Origin: Nitrosomonas sp.
Lineage (GTDB): Bacteria; Pseudomonadota; Gammaproteobacteria; Burkholderiales; Nitrosomonadaceae
Direction of reading: 5' to 3'
Assembly (NCBI GenBank): GCA_024281995.1
Contig: JAMWZW010000001.1
Location: 1 to 64,000 of the forward strand
DNA length: 64,000 nucleotides
This document shows, one piece after another, positions 57,294 through 64,000 of this stretch. Made by a program: the position numbers and the translations under genes. The notes under the pieces were generated by a model. That model searched no databases. It had not been told where the DNA came from and saw only the letters and a program-made list of their open reading frames with translations. The stretch's first letter is position 1. Each line of letters starts with the position of its first letter.

Positions 57294-58820
57294 GTGTATC
57301 TGAACTTGGCTCAATTCAAGCATCTATATAATCTTCATCTGATTATCGTTTTTTTACTGGGAGCGCTGACTGTACTTGGTTTTGCGCCGTTTTACCTTTT
57401 TCCAATTCCGGTCATTACATTGTCGTTTTTGCTGGGTTTTTGTTGTAACAATCCATCTCCGCGGCGAGCAGCTTTACTTGGGTTTTTCTTTGGTATGGGG
57501 TTATTCAGCGCTGGTGTAACCTGGCTTTATGTCAGTCTGCATGATTTTGGGGCAATGTCTACACATACTGCGGTTTTCGCATTGATTATTCTGTGTGCTT
57601 ATTTGGCGATGTTTCCAACGATGAGTATCTGGATAATGTGCAAACTACGTCTGAATTCTCCTTTTCTCTGGATTCTGGTTGCCGCTGCTTTATGGGTATT
57701 GGGCGAATGGTTGCGCGGTACGCTATTCACTGGTTTTCCTTGGCTTACTCTTGGTTATTCGCAAGCGCCGTATAGTCCCTTGGTGGGCTTTGCCCCGGTT
57801 GTGGGCGTATATGGGATTTCCATGTTACTAATAGTGAGCGCTGCACTACTGTATTTATGGTTTGACAAAGGATTTAGAAATTGGCGTTATGGATTGCCAT
57901 TGCTTGTTATTTGGTTAAGTGGATTGAGCTTGCAAGCAATTGAATGGGTACAGCCCGATGGCGATCCGATTACAGTAAGCTTGCTGCAAGGCAATATCGC
58001 ACAAGATCTGAAATGGCGGGAAGATTATCTCGAAAATACCATGGAAACCTACGCCAGATTGATTTTGGAAAGCGATAGCCGTCTAATTGTTACACCGGAA
58101 ATTTCCATTCCACTTTTTAGCGATGTCATGCCAAGGTCTTATTTGTCGCATTTGGCTGAACATGCCAAAAAGAATAACGGTGATGTACTGATTGGCTTGG
58201 CCGAACGTACTACTCATGACAGTGATGATTATTACAATACCATGTTCAGTTTTGGCTCCGCGCCCGAGCAGCGTTATCGTAAGCATCACCTGGTTCCTTT
58301 CGGTGAATTCATTCCGCTGAAGCCCATTTTTGGCTGGGTTATTGAAGTACTGAAAATTCCATTATCAGATTTCTCCCGTGGCAGCCTTGATCAGCAACCG
58401 ATGGAATTGGCAGGGCAGCGGGTTGCCATTAATATCTGTTATGAAGACGTATTTGGCGAAGAAATCATTTACCAGTTACCGCAAGCAACACTGCTGGTCA
58501 ATGTCAGCAACGACGCCTGGTTTGGGCGCTCAATCGGGCCGCAGCAACATTTGCAAATTTCCCAAATGCGTGCTCTGGAAACCGGTCGTTATATGCTGCG
58601 TGCCACCAATACTGGTGTGACGGCGATCATCAACGAACGAGGCAAGGTGTTGCAAACCATAGAAATTTTTACGACTGCGGCATTGCATGGACTGGCACAA
58701 GGCTTTACCGGCGCTACGCCTTACGTGCGCACAGGTAATTACCCGGTACTTGGATTGGCAGGGTTATTATTGTGCATCGGATTACTTTCCGCCTTTCGCA
58801 CAGCACGTAAAACCCGGTAA
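57294..58820 (+). CDS. lnt: Apolipoprotein N-acyltransferase
   Basis: Adds the third acyl chain to lipoproteins in the inner membrane. 508 aa from a GTG start. About six N-terminal membrane helices (about 10-210), then a nitrilase-like domain with the catalytic triad: Glu in TPEISIPLF, Lys in RYRKHHLVPFGEF, and Cys in NICYEDVFGE. The C-terminus has a last membrane helix (VLGLAGLLLCIGLLSAF). First of a plus-strand run with glyQ and glyS. Confidence 0.97.
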   Translation: MYLNLAQFKHLYNLHLIIVFLLGALTVLGFAPFYLFPIPVITLSFLLGFCCNNPSPRRAALLGFFFGMGLFSAGVTWLYVSLHDFGAMSTHTAVFALIILCAYLAMFPTMSIWIMCKLRLNSPFLWILVAAALWVLGEWLRGTLFTGFPWLTLGYSQAPYSPLVGFAPVVGVYGISMLLIVSAALLYLWFDKGFRNWRYGLPLLVIWLSGLSLQAIEWVQPDGDPITVSLLQGNIAQDLKWREDYLENTMETYARLILESDSRLIVTPEISIPLFSDVMPRSYLSHLAEHAKKNNGDVLIGLAERTTHDSDDYYNTMFSFGSAPEQRYRKHHLVPFGEFIPLKPIFGWVIEVLKIPLSDFSRGSLDQQPMELAGQRVAINICYEDVFGEEIIYQLPQATLLVNVSNDAWFGRSIGPQQHLQISQMRALETGRYMLRATNTGVTAIINERGKVLQTIEIFTTAALHGLAQGFTGATPYVRTGNYPVLGLAGLLLCIGLLSAFRTARKTR

Positions 58821-58868
58821 AATCCGGATTTATGTGCATTTATACAAGTACGCTAGTTTAATCTATTC

Positions 58869-59804
58869 ATGTCAACACTTACTTTTCAGGAAATTATTTT
58901 AACCTTGCAGCGGTATTGGGATAAGCAAGGATGCGCAATCCTTCAACCATACGATATGGAGGTCGGTGCCGGAACCAGTCATACTGCAACATTTTTGCGT
59001 GCGATAGGCCCGGAACCCTGGAAAGCCGCGTATGTTCAACCATCACGCCGGCCAAAAGACGGCCGCTATGGCGATAACCCCAATCGTTTGCAGCATTATT
59101 ATCAATTCCAGGTAGTCCTGAAGCCAGCGCCGAAAAATATACTGGATTTATATTTTGATTCATTGCGCGAACTGGGTTTCGATTTAACACAAAACGACGT
59201 GCGCCTGGTTGAAGATGATTGGGAAAACCCAACGTTGGGTGCCTGGGGCTTAGGCTGGGAAACTTGGCTTAATGGCATGGAAGTTACACAATTCACTTAC
59301 TTTCAACAAGTTGGCGGAATCGATTGCAAACCGATTACCGGGGAAATCACCTACGGATTGGAACGTTTGGCGATGTACTTGCAGGGCGTGGAAAGCGTGT
59401 TTGACCTGATCTGGACCAAAGGCCTGACGTACCACGATGTTTACCATCAAAACGAAGTGGAACAATCGACCTACAACTTCGAACAAAGCGATAGCGAATT
59501 TCTGTTTTTGGCGTTCGGTAAGCACGAAGCGCAAGCCAATCATTTGATCACGCAGAAATTGGCATTGCCAGCCTACGAGCAAGTGTTAAAAGCGGCGCAT
59601 ACCTTCAATTTGCTCGATGCACGCGGCGCCATTTCGGTGACTGAACGCGCAGCGTATATCGGACGCATCCGTAATTTGTCGCGGCAGGTAGCTAGGGCCT
59701 ATTATGACAGCCGTAAAAACCTTAACCCGCCATTTCCCATGGCACCGCGCGAATGGGTCGCACACATGCCGGATATGCAGGATATGCAGGAATCCGCATC
59801 ATGA
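58869..59804 (+). CDS. glyQ: Glycyl-tRNA synthetase alpha chain
   Basis: Catalytic subunit of the tetrameric glycyl-tRNA synthetase. 311 aa. Opens [25 protein letters not shown], with motif 2-like [21 protein letters not shown] and the [12 protein letters not shown] and [13 protein letters not shown] segments. Its stop overlaps the glyS start (ATGA). Confidence 0.98.
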   Translation: MSTLTFQEIILTLQRYWDKQGCAILQPYDMEVGAGTSHTATFLRAIGPEPWKAAYVQPSRRPKDGRYGDNPNRLQHYYQFQVVLKPAPKNILDLYFDSLRELGFDLTQNDVRLVEDDWENPTLGAWGLGWETWLNGMEVTQFTYFQQVGGIDCKPITGEITYGLERLAMYLQGVESVFDLIWTKGLTYHDVYHQNEVEQSTYNFEQSDSEFLFLAFGKHEAQANHLITQKLALPAYEQVLKAAHTFNLLDARGAISVTERAAYIGRIRNLSRQVARAYYDSRKNLNPPFPMAPREWVAHMPDMQDMQESAS

Positions 59805-61921
59805 CCAAGAATTTACTGGTTGAATTATTGGTTGAGGAGTTACCGCCCAAGTCACTCAAACAATTGGGTAACAGTTTTGCCGAATTATTAGCCGCAAGCT
59901 TGAAAACACTTGGTTTGATCGCGCAGAATGCAATCGTTACGCCTTATGCAACGCCCAGACGGTTGGCAGTACATATCGCCAGCGTCGCGGCACAAGCCGC
60001 CGATAAAGCGGTCACGCAAAAACTGATGCCGGTCAAAGTCGGCCTGGACGCCGCAGGGCAGGCTACACCGCCGTTATTAAAAAAACTGGCCAGCCTTGGT
60101 GCCGATGCATCGGCAGTGCCGCAACTCAAACGCGCGTTGGACGGTAAAACCGAAACATTGTTTTGGGACAGCATCGTTGCAGGTATTTCATTGACCGATG
60201 GCTTGCAAAATGCCTTGCAGGATGCGATTGATCAATTACCCATTCCCAAGGTAATGACCTATCAATTGGCGGACGGCTGGCAGAGCGTACATTTCGTGCG
60301 TCCGGCGCATGCGCTGGTTGCTTTGCATGGCGCGGATATCGTGCCGGTCAATATATTGGGTTTGCAAGCCGGACGGGAAACGCAAGGGCATCGTTTCGAA
60401 GCGAAAGTCAATCCTATCCTATTGCATAACGCTGACAGCTATGCGCAACAACTGCAAGACGAAGGTGCGGTGATTACCCATTTTGCACAACGCCGCGCGG
60501 AAATTGTGCGTCAACTGACTGCGGCTGCCGCCCGGGAGCAGTTTACTTTGCTTGACGATGACGATTTGTTGGGCGAAGTCACCGCATTGGTTGAACACCC
60601 CAATGTGCTGGCTGGTAAATTCGATGCGGAATTTCTGCAAGTACCGCAAGAATGCTTGATCCTGACTATGAAAGCGAACCAGAAATACTTTCCTTTGCTC
60701 GATTCGCAGGGAAAACTGGCCAATAAATTCCTGCTGGTTTCCAATATATGCCCCATCGATCCTACCCAAGTCATAACCGGTAATGAGCGCGTAGTACGCT
60801 CGCGATTGGCCGATGCCAAGTTTTTCTTCGATCAGGATCGCAAAAAAACACTGGCATCGCGAGTGCCGGAATTGGATAACGTGATTTATCACAACAAACT
60901 CGGCACCCAAGGTTTGCGCATGCACTATGTCCGTGCCATTGCAAGAATGCTTGGTGAGCAACTGGGCGGCGAGGCATTGGCCAGTCAAGCTTATGAAGCA
61001 GCCACACTGGCGAAAGCGGATCTGCTGACCGATATGGTCGGAGAATTCCCCGAACTGCAAGGAATCATGGGACGCTATTACGCGCAATATGAAGGTTTAA
61101 GCGACGACATTGCATTTGCCATCGAAGATCATTACAAGCCGCGTTTTGCCGGGGATGAATTGCCGCGTTACCTGGTGGGTGTTTGTGTGGCACTGGCGGA
61201 TAAATTGGAAACGTTGGTGAATATGTTCAATATTGGTGAAGTACCAACCGGTGACAAGGATCCCTTTGCGTTGCGCCGCCATGCTTTGGGTGTTATACGC
61301 ATTTTGATTGAGAAAAACTTGCCACTTAAACTAGATGAATTGATTAGGCAGGTAAAAATAGAAACTCGCACTGGCACAACACCCAGTATAAGTAAAAGTT
61401 CCAGCACACCTGATTTGCATGTGTTTTTTCATGAAAGACTCGCTGGTAATTTACGCGAACAAGGCTACACCGCCCAGGAAGTCGATGCCGTACTCAGCTT
61501 GAATCCACAACTGTTATGGGATATCCCCAAACGCCTTGCCGCTGTGCGTGCTTTCTCCGTATTGCCTGAAGCGGCCAGTTTGGCGGCTGCAAACAAGCGG
61601 GTCGGCAATATCCTTAAGAAGTCAGAAGGCGCTATTCGTGACATTGTCGATACCGGTTTATTACAAGAATCTGATGAGCGGGCGCTTTATCAGGCTTTGC
61701 AAGATATTCAGCCGCAAACCGGAAAAGCTTTTGTTGCAGGGGATTACACCACTTCGCTGCAAATATTGGCTGCATTGAAATCGCCGGTAGATGCTTTTTT
61801 TGATCATGTGATGGTGAACGTTGATGATGAGTCGCTGCGCAATAACCGCTTGGCTTTATTGGCCCAGCTTCATCGAATGATGAACCGCGTGGCGGATCTT
61901 TCAAAATTGGTGGTTAATTAA
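59801..61921 (+). CDS. glyS: Glycyl-tRNA synthetase beta chain
   Basis: tRNA-binding subunit of glycyl-tRNA synthetase. Start set at 59801 ([21 protein letters not shown]), overlapping the glyQ stop as ATGA, giving 706 aa; an upstream start inside glyQ is rejected. Family features: an [10 protein letters not shown] segment, EYPNVLxGxF-like [16 protein letters not shown], an [13 protein letters not shown] segment, and the HD-like C-terminal part ending [18 protein letters not shown]. Confidence 0.98.
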   Translation: MTKNLLVELLVEELPPKSLKQLGNSFAELLAASLKTLGLIAQNAIVTPYATPRRLAVHIASVAAQAADKAVTQKLMPVKVGLDAAGQATPPLLKKLASLGADASAVPQLKRALDGKTETLFWDSIVAGISLTDGLQNALQDAIDQLPIPKVMTYQLADGWQSVHFVRPAHALVALHGADIVPVNILGLQAGRETQGHRFEAKVNPILLHNADSYAQQLQDEGAVITHFAQRRAEIVRQLTAAAAREQFTLLDDDDLLGEVTALVEHPNVLAGKFDAEFLQVPQECLILTMKANQKYFPLLDSQGKLANKFLLVSNICPIDPTQVITGNERVVRSRLADAKFFFDQDRKKTLASRVPELDNVIYHNKLGTQGLRMHYVRAIARMLGEQLGGEALASQAYEAATLAKADLLTDMVGEFPELQGIMGRYYAQYEGLSDDIAFAIEDHYKPRFAGDELPRYLVGVCVALADKLETLVNMFNIGEVPTGDKDPFALRRHALGVIRILIEKNLPLKLDELIRQVKIETRTGTTPSISKSSSTPDLHVFFHERLAGNLREQGYTAQEVDAVLSLNPQLLWDIPKRLAAVRAFSVLPEAASLAAANKRVGNILKKSEGAIRDIVDTGLLQESDERALYQALQDIQPQTGKAFVAGDYTTSLQILAALKSPVDAFFDHVMVNVDDESLRNNRLALLAQLHRMMNRVADLSKLVVN

Positions 61922-61922
61922 T

Positions 61923-62462
61923 ATGAAACTGATCATCCTCGATCAAGCCGGTGTGATTAATCAAAGCAGTGATACTTTCATTAAAACACCGGATGAGTGG
62001 ATACCTATTCCAGGAAGTCTTGAAGCAATCGCCCGGCTGACGCATTCCGGTTATCGCGTGGTGATTGCCACCAATCAATCGGGTATCGGACGCGGTTTGA
62101 TCGATATGGCGACGTATAATGCGATTAACGACAAAATGTATAAAGCGGTTAATCAAGCGGGCGGACGGATCGATGCCATATTCTTTTGTCCGCATACCAG
62201 CGCGGATCAGTGTTCCTGCCGTAAACCGGAAACAGGCATGTTTAATGAAATCATGCAGCGCTATGGTGTCAATTTAAAAAATGTTCCGATTATTGGCGAT
62301 TCCTTAAAGGATTTGCAAGCTGCTGCGGTAGTTGATGCAATACCGGTGCTGGTGCTAACCGGAAACGGAAGGGAGACAAGCACAAATACAGAAATTCCGC
62401 CCGATACCCAGATTTTTGAAAACCTGGCGGCGGCAGTTGATACTTTGGTCGGAACAGCATGA
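61923..62462 (+). CDS. gmhB: Heptose 1,7-bisphosphate phosphatase with altered HAD motif
   Basis: Removes the C7 phosphate from D-glycero-beta-D-manno-heptose 1,7-bisphosphate in LPS core synthesis. 179 aa, HAD family. TNQSGIGRG, FFCPHTSADQCSCRKPETGM and IIGDSLKDLQAA motifs are intact, including the zinc-binding Cys/His. Motif I, usually DRDGVIN, reads LILDQAGVIN: the nucleophile Asp is kept but the acid/base Asp two residues on is Ala. That should cripple catalysis unless another residue replaces it. It starts 1 nt after glyS, so it is in the same transcript. Confidence 0.88.
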   Translation: MKLIILDQAGVINQSSDTFIKTPDEWIPIPGSLEAIARLTHSGYRVVIATNQSGIGRGLIDMATYNAINDKMYKAVNQAGGRIDAIFFCPHTSADQCSCRKPETGMFNEIMQRYGVNLKNVPIIGDSLKDLQAAAVVDAIPVLVLTGNGRETSTNTEIPPDTQIFENLAAAVDTLVGTA

Positions 62463-63190
62463 TATCAGCAATCTTACGTTCGTCGCTGTACATGCTGTTG
62501 CAAATATTGATTACTCCGCCGTATGCCCTGTTTACATTGGCGTGCTTTTGGTTATCGCCGCATAACCGATATCGCGTGACTTCCAGTTGGACGTTTATCA
62601 TGCTGTTTCTACTGCGTCATGTGTGCGGCATCCGCTATCAACTTACCGGTGCGGAAAATATTCCAAAAACTCCAAGCATAATACTTTCCAAACACCAATC
62701 GGCATGGGAAACGCTGGCGTTCCAAGAAATATTTCCACCACAAGTCTGGGTACTGAAAAAAGAGTTACTATGGATTCCATTTTTCGGCTGGGGATTGGCG
62801 ATGACCAGTCCGATCGCCATTGACCGGAGTGCGCGCAAAAAAGCGCTGGAACAAATCGTCGAACAAGGCAAAGACCGTTTAAGCCAGGGATTCTGGATCG
62901 TGATTTTTCCCGAAGGCACGCGCATACCGCCAGGACAACGCGGCAAATACCGCATTGGCGGCGCTTGGCTGGCAACTCATACCGATACCCTGGTAGTACC
63001 GGTGGCACATAATGCCGGAGAATTATGGGGCAGAAATTCATTCATCAAATATCCTGGCACGATTACGGTTAGCATTGGCAAGCCCATCGACCCCGCCGGC
63101 ATGGAAGCCGGTGAGTTGAACGCGCAAGTGGAAGCATGGATAGAAAATGAGATGCTGCGCATCGGCCAGATCAATCCGCGACAACCTTAA
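62459..63190 (+). CDS. plsC: 1-acyl-sn-glycerol-3-phosphate acyltransferase
   Basis: Acylates lysophosphatidate in phospholipid synthesis. 243 aa with an N-terminal membrane segment (LQILITPPYALFTLACFWL). Active-site motif KHQSAWETLAF (His-x4-Glu variant usual for this branch), GWGLAMTSPIAIDRS, FPEGTRIPPGQ and VVPVAHNAGELW are all present. The start overlaps gmhB by 4 nt. The gmhB-plsC pair downstream of glyS is common in betaproteobacteria. Confidence 0.95.
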   Translation: MISAILRSSLYMLLQILITPPYALFTLACFWLSPHNRYRVTSSWTFIMLFLLRHVCGIRYQLTGAENIPKTPSIILSKHQSAWETLAFQEIFPPQVWVLKKELLWIPFFGWGLAMTSPIAIDRSARKKALEQIVEQGKDRLSQGFWIVIFPEGTRIPPGQRGKYRIGGAWLATHTDTLVVPVAHNAGELWGRNSFIKYPGTITVSIGKPIDPAGMEAGELNAQVEAWIENEMLRIGQINPRQP

Positions 63191-63192
63191 TC

Positions 63193-63894
63193 GTGCCGAC
63201 ACAAACCGCCTTGCAAATCGCTAGACTCGGCGACCAAGAAATTACCTACACTCTGACACGCAGCCGGCGCAAATCAATCGGTCTGCAAATCAGCCAGTAC
63301 GGACTGCGCATCAGCGCGCCATTGCATACCCCGCTGCCGTATATCGACAATGTGCTGCAGCAAAAAGCCGGCTGGATCACAAACAAACTCACACAATGGC
63401 AGGAGAAAAAAAGCCTCGTTCCGGTCTGGACGCTTGATGCCGCCTATCCATTGCTTGGCGAACCGTGGCGCATCACGATAAAGCCGACTGGCGAAATCAC
63501 ACTAGCACCGCAACTAGCATTTGCAATCACTCAACCACCCGAAATCGAACTAACGCCACACCGGATCGAAAAATTCGTAATGAATTGGTATCAACAGCAA
63601 GCGATCACCTGCTTCCAGCAGCGCATCGACATTTACGCGTACAAATTAGCAGTGCCTGCCCCGCCCTTCCGCCTTTCCCAAGCCAAAACCCGCTGGGGCA
63701 GTTGCAACAGCCGCGGCATCATCAGCCTCAACTGGCGCCTGATCCAACTGCCGCTGCACTTGGTCGACTACGTCGTCGCGCACGAACTCGCACATTTAAT
63801 CGAAATGAATCACTCGAAAGCGTTTTGGGAAGTGGTGGAGAAGGTTTGTCCTGGTTACCTGATAGCGCGGCAAGAGCTAAAGCAGTATGGTTAA
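63193..63894 (+). CDS. YgjP/SprT-like metallopeptidase-domain protein
   Basis: DUF45-type protein (YgjP family), 233 aa. Zinc motif HELAH with downstream His (VVAHELAHLIEMNHSKAFW, about 196-214), preceded by the family signature TRWGSCNSRGIISLNWRLI. N-terminal part begins RSRRKSIGLQISQYGLRISAP. The physiological substrate is unknown. It lies 2 nt after plsC, so it is in the same transcript; GTG start. Confidence 0.92.
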   Translation: MPTQTALQIARLGDQEITYTLTRSRRKSIGLQISQYGLRISAPLHTPLPYIDNVLQQKAGWITNKLTQWQEKKSLVPVWTLDAAYPLLGEPWRITIKPTGEITLAPQLAFAITQPPEIELTPHRIEKFVMNWYQQQAITCFQQRIDIYAYKLAVPAPPFRLSQAKTRWGSCNSRGIISLNWRLIQLPLHLVDYVVAHELAHLIEMNHSKAFWEVVEKVCPGYLIARQELKQYG

Positions 63895-64000
63895 TATACG
63901 GTTTAATGGCGCAAACCAAGTCGGGCCTTACAATCGTCCCTTGACTGATGTGCTGCATAATCGATTGGCGAGCGTGTAGTATTTTCACTCCTGAGCAAAC

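Noticed and set aside
60419-61087. 222-codon antisense frame in glyS
   Set aside because: Shadow of a conserved synthetase gene.
63728-63988. 86-codon minus frame at the right end
   Set aside because: Mostly antisense to the YgjP-like gene, with repetitive Arg/Ser/Ala content.
1-64000. CRISPR array or rRNA operon
   Set aside because: No regularly spaced direct repeats and no rRNA-like sequence were seen.

Overview
The window looks like chromosome from an ammonia-oxidising-type betaproteobacterium, most likely a Nitrosomonas relative. The basis is the betaproteobacterial housekeeping order (rpsB-tsf-pyrH-frr-uppS-cdsA-dxr-rseP-bamA-ompH-fabZ; prs-tRNA-Gln-ispE-lolB; lnt-glyQ-glyS-gmhB-plsC), moderate base composition with AT-rich spacers, and many copper and haem proteins. 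The genus is inferred, not proven.

Layout. 0-5.8 kb: an unrecognised CxxC protein and an orphan tyrosine integrase lie beside mutS, followed by a SlyD-type prolyl isomerase. 5.9-23.4 kb: a large accessory locus of copper oxidases. Its minus-strand arm (13.0 back to 6.1 kb, closed by a 14-bp hairpin) encodes a Kazal/six-Cys lipoprotein, a 1006-aa fusion of a multicopper oxidase with a galactose-oxidase-like copper-radical enzyme, two exported proteins (one sharing the six-Cys module), a 70-aa protein and a tyrosinase with two PPC-like domains. Its plus-strand arm encodes an oleate hydratase-like flavoprotein, a TIGR03032-like protein, an unknown protein and a 1865-aa giant multicopper oxidase lipoprotein. 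A near-ideal CRP operator precedes the last two genes. 23.4-36.2 kb: rnhB, an RTX-repeat protein, and a long minus-strand cell-envelope/translation cluster in which lpxD, lpxA and lpxB are absent from their usual places. 36.5-40.7 kb: an FNR regulator, a HemN paralogue that has lost its iron-sulfur cysteines, a small c-type cytochrome lipoprotein, a long AT-rich regulatory spacer and a DUF2490 protein. 40.9-47.8 kb: rapA, then a defence-like pair (reverse transcriptase plus PD-(D/E)XK nuclease-like protein, each apparently broken by one homopolymer indel) and a Fic protein. 47.9-64 kb: housekeeping genes for translation (ychF, pth, rplY, glyQS, tRNA-Gln), nucleotide and isoprenoid metabolism (prs, ispE), lipoprotein handling (lolB, lnt), division-site placement (minCDE), LPS heptose synthesis (gmhB) and phospholipid synthesis (plsC), plus a YgjP-like metallopeptidase.

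The best candidate for an undescribed system is the copper-oxidase locus. A type-3 copper enzyme (tyrosinase), a copper-radical oxidase fused to a multicopper oxidase, a second giant multicopper oxidase, and cysteine-rich exported proteins are encoded together with a fatty-acid hydratase. This suggests coupled O2-dependent oxidation of phenolic, aldehyde/alcohol or metal substrates at the cell surface. The second candidate is the reverse transcriptase/nuclease pair at 44.1-46.5 kb.
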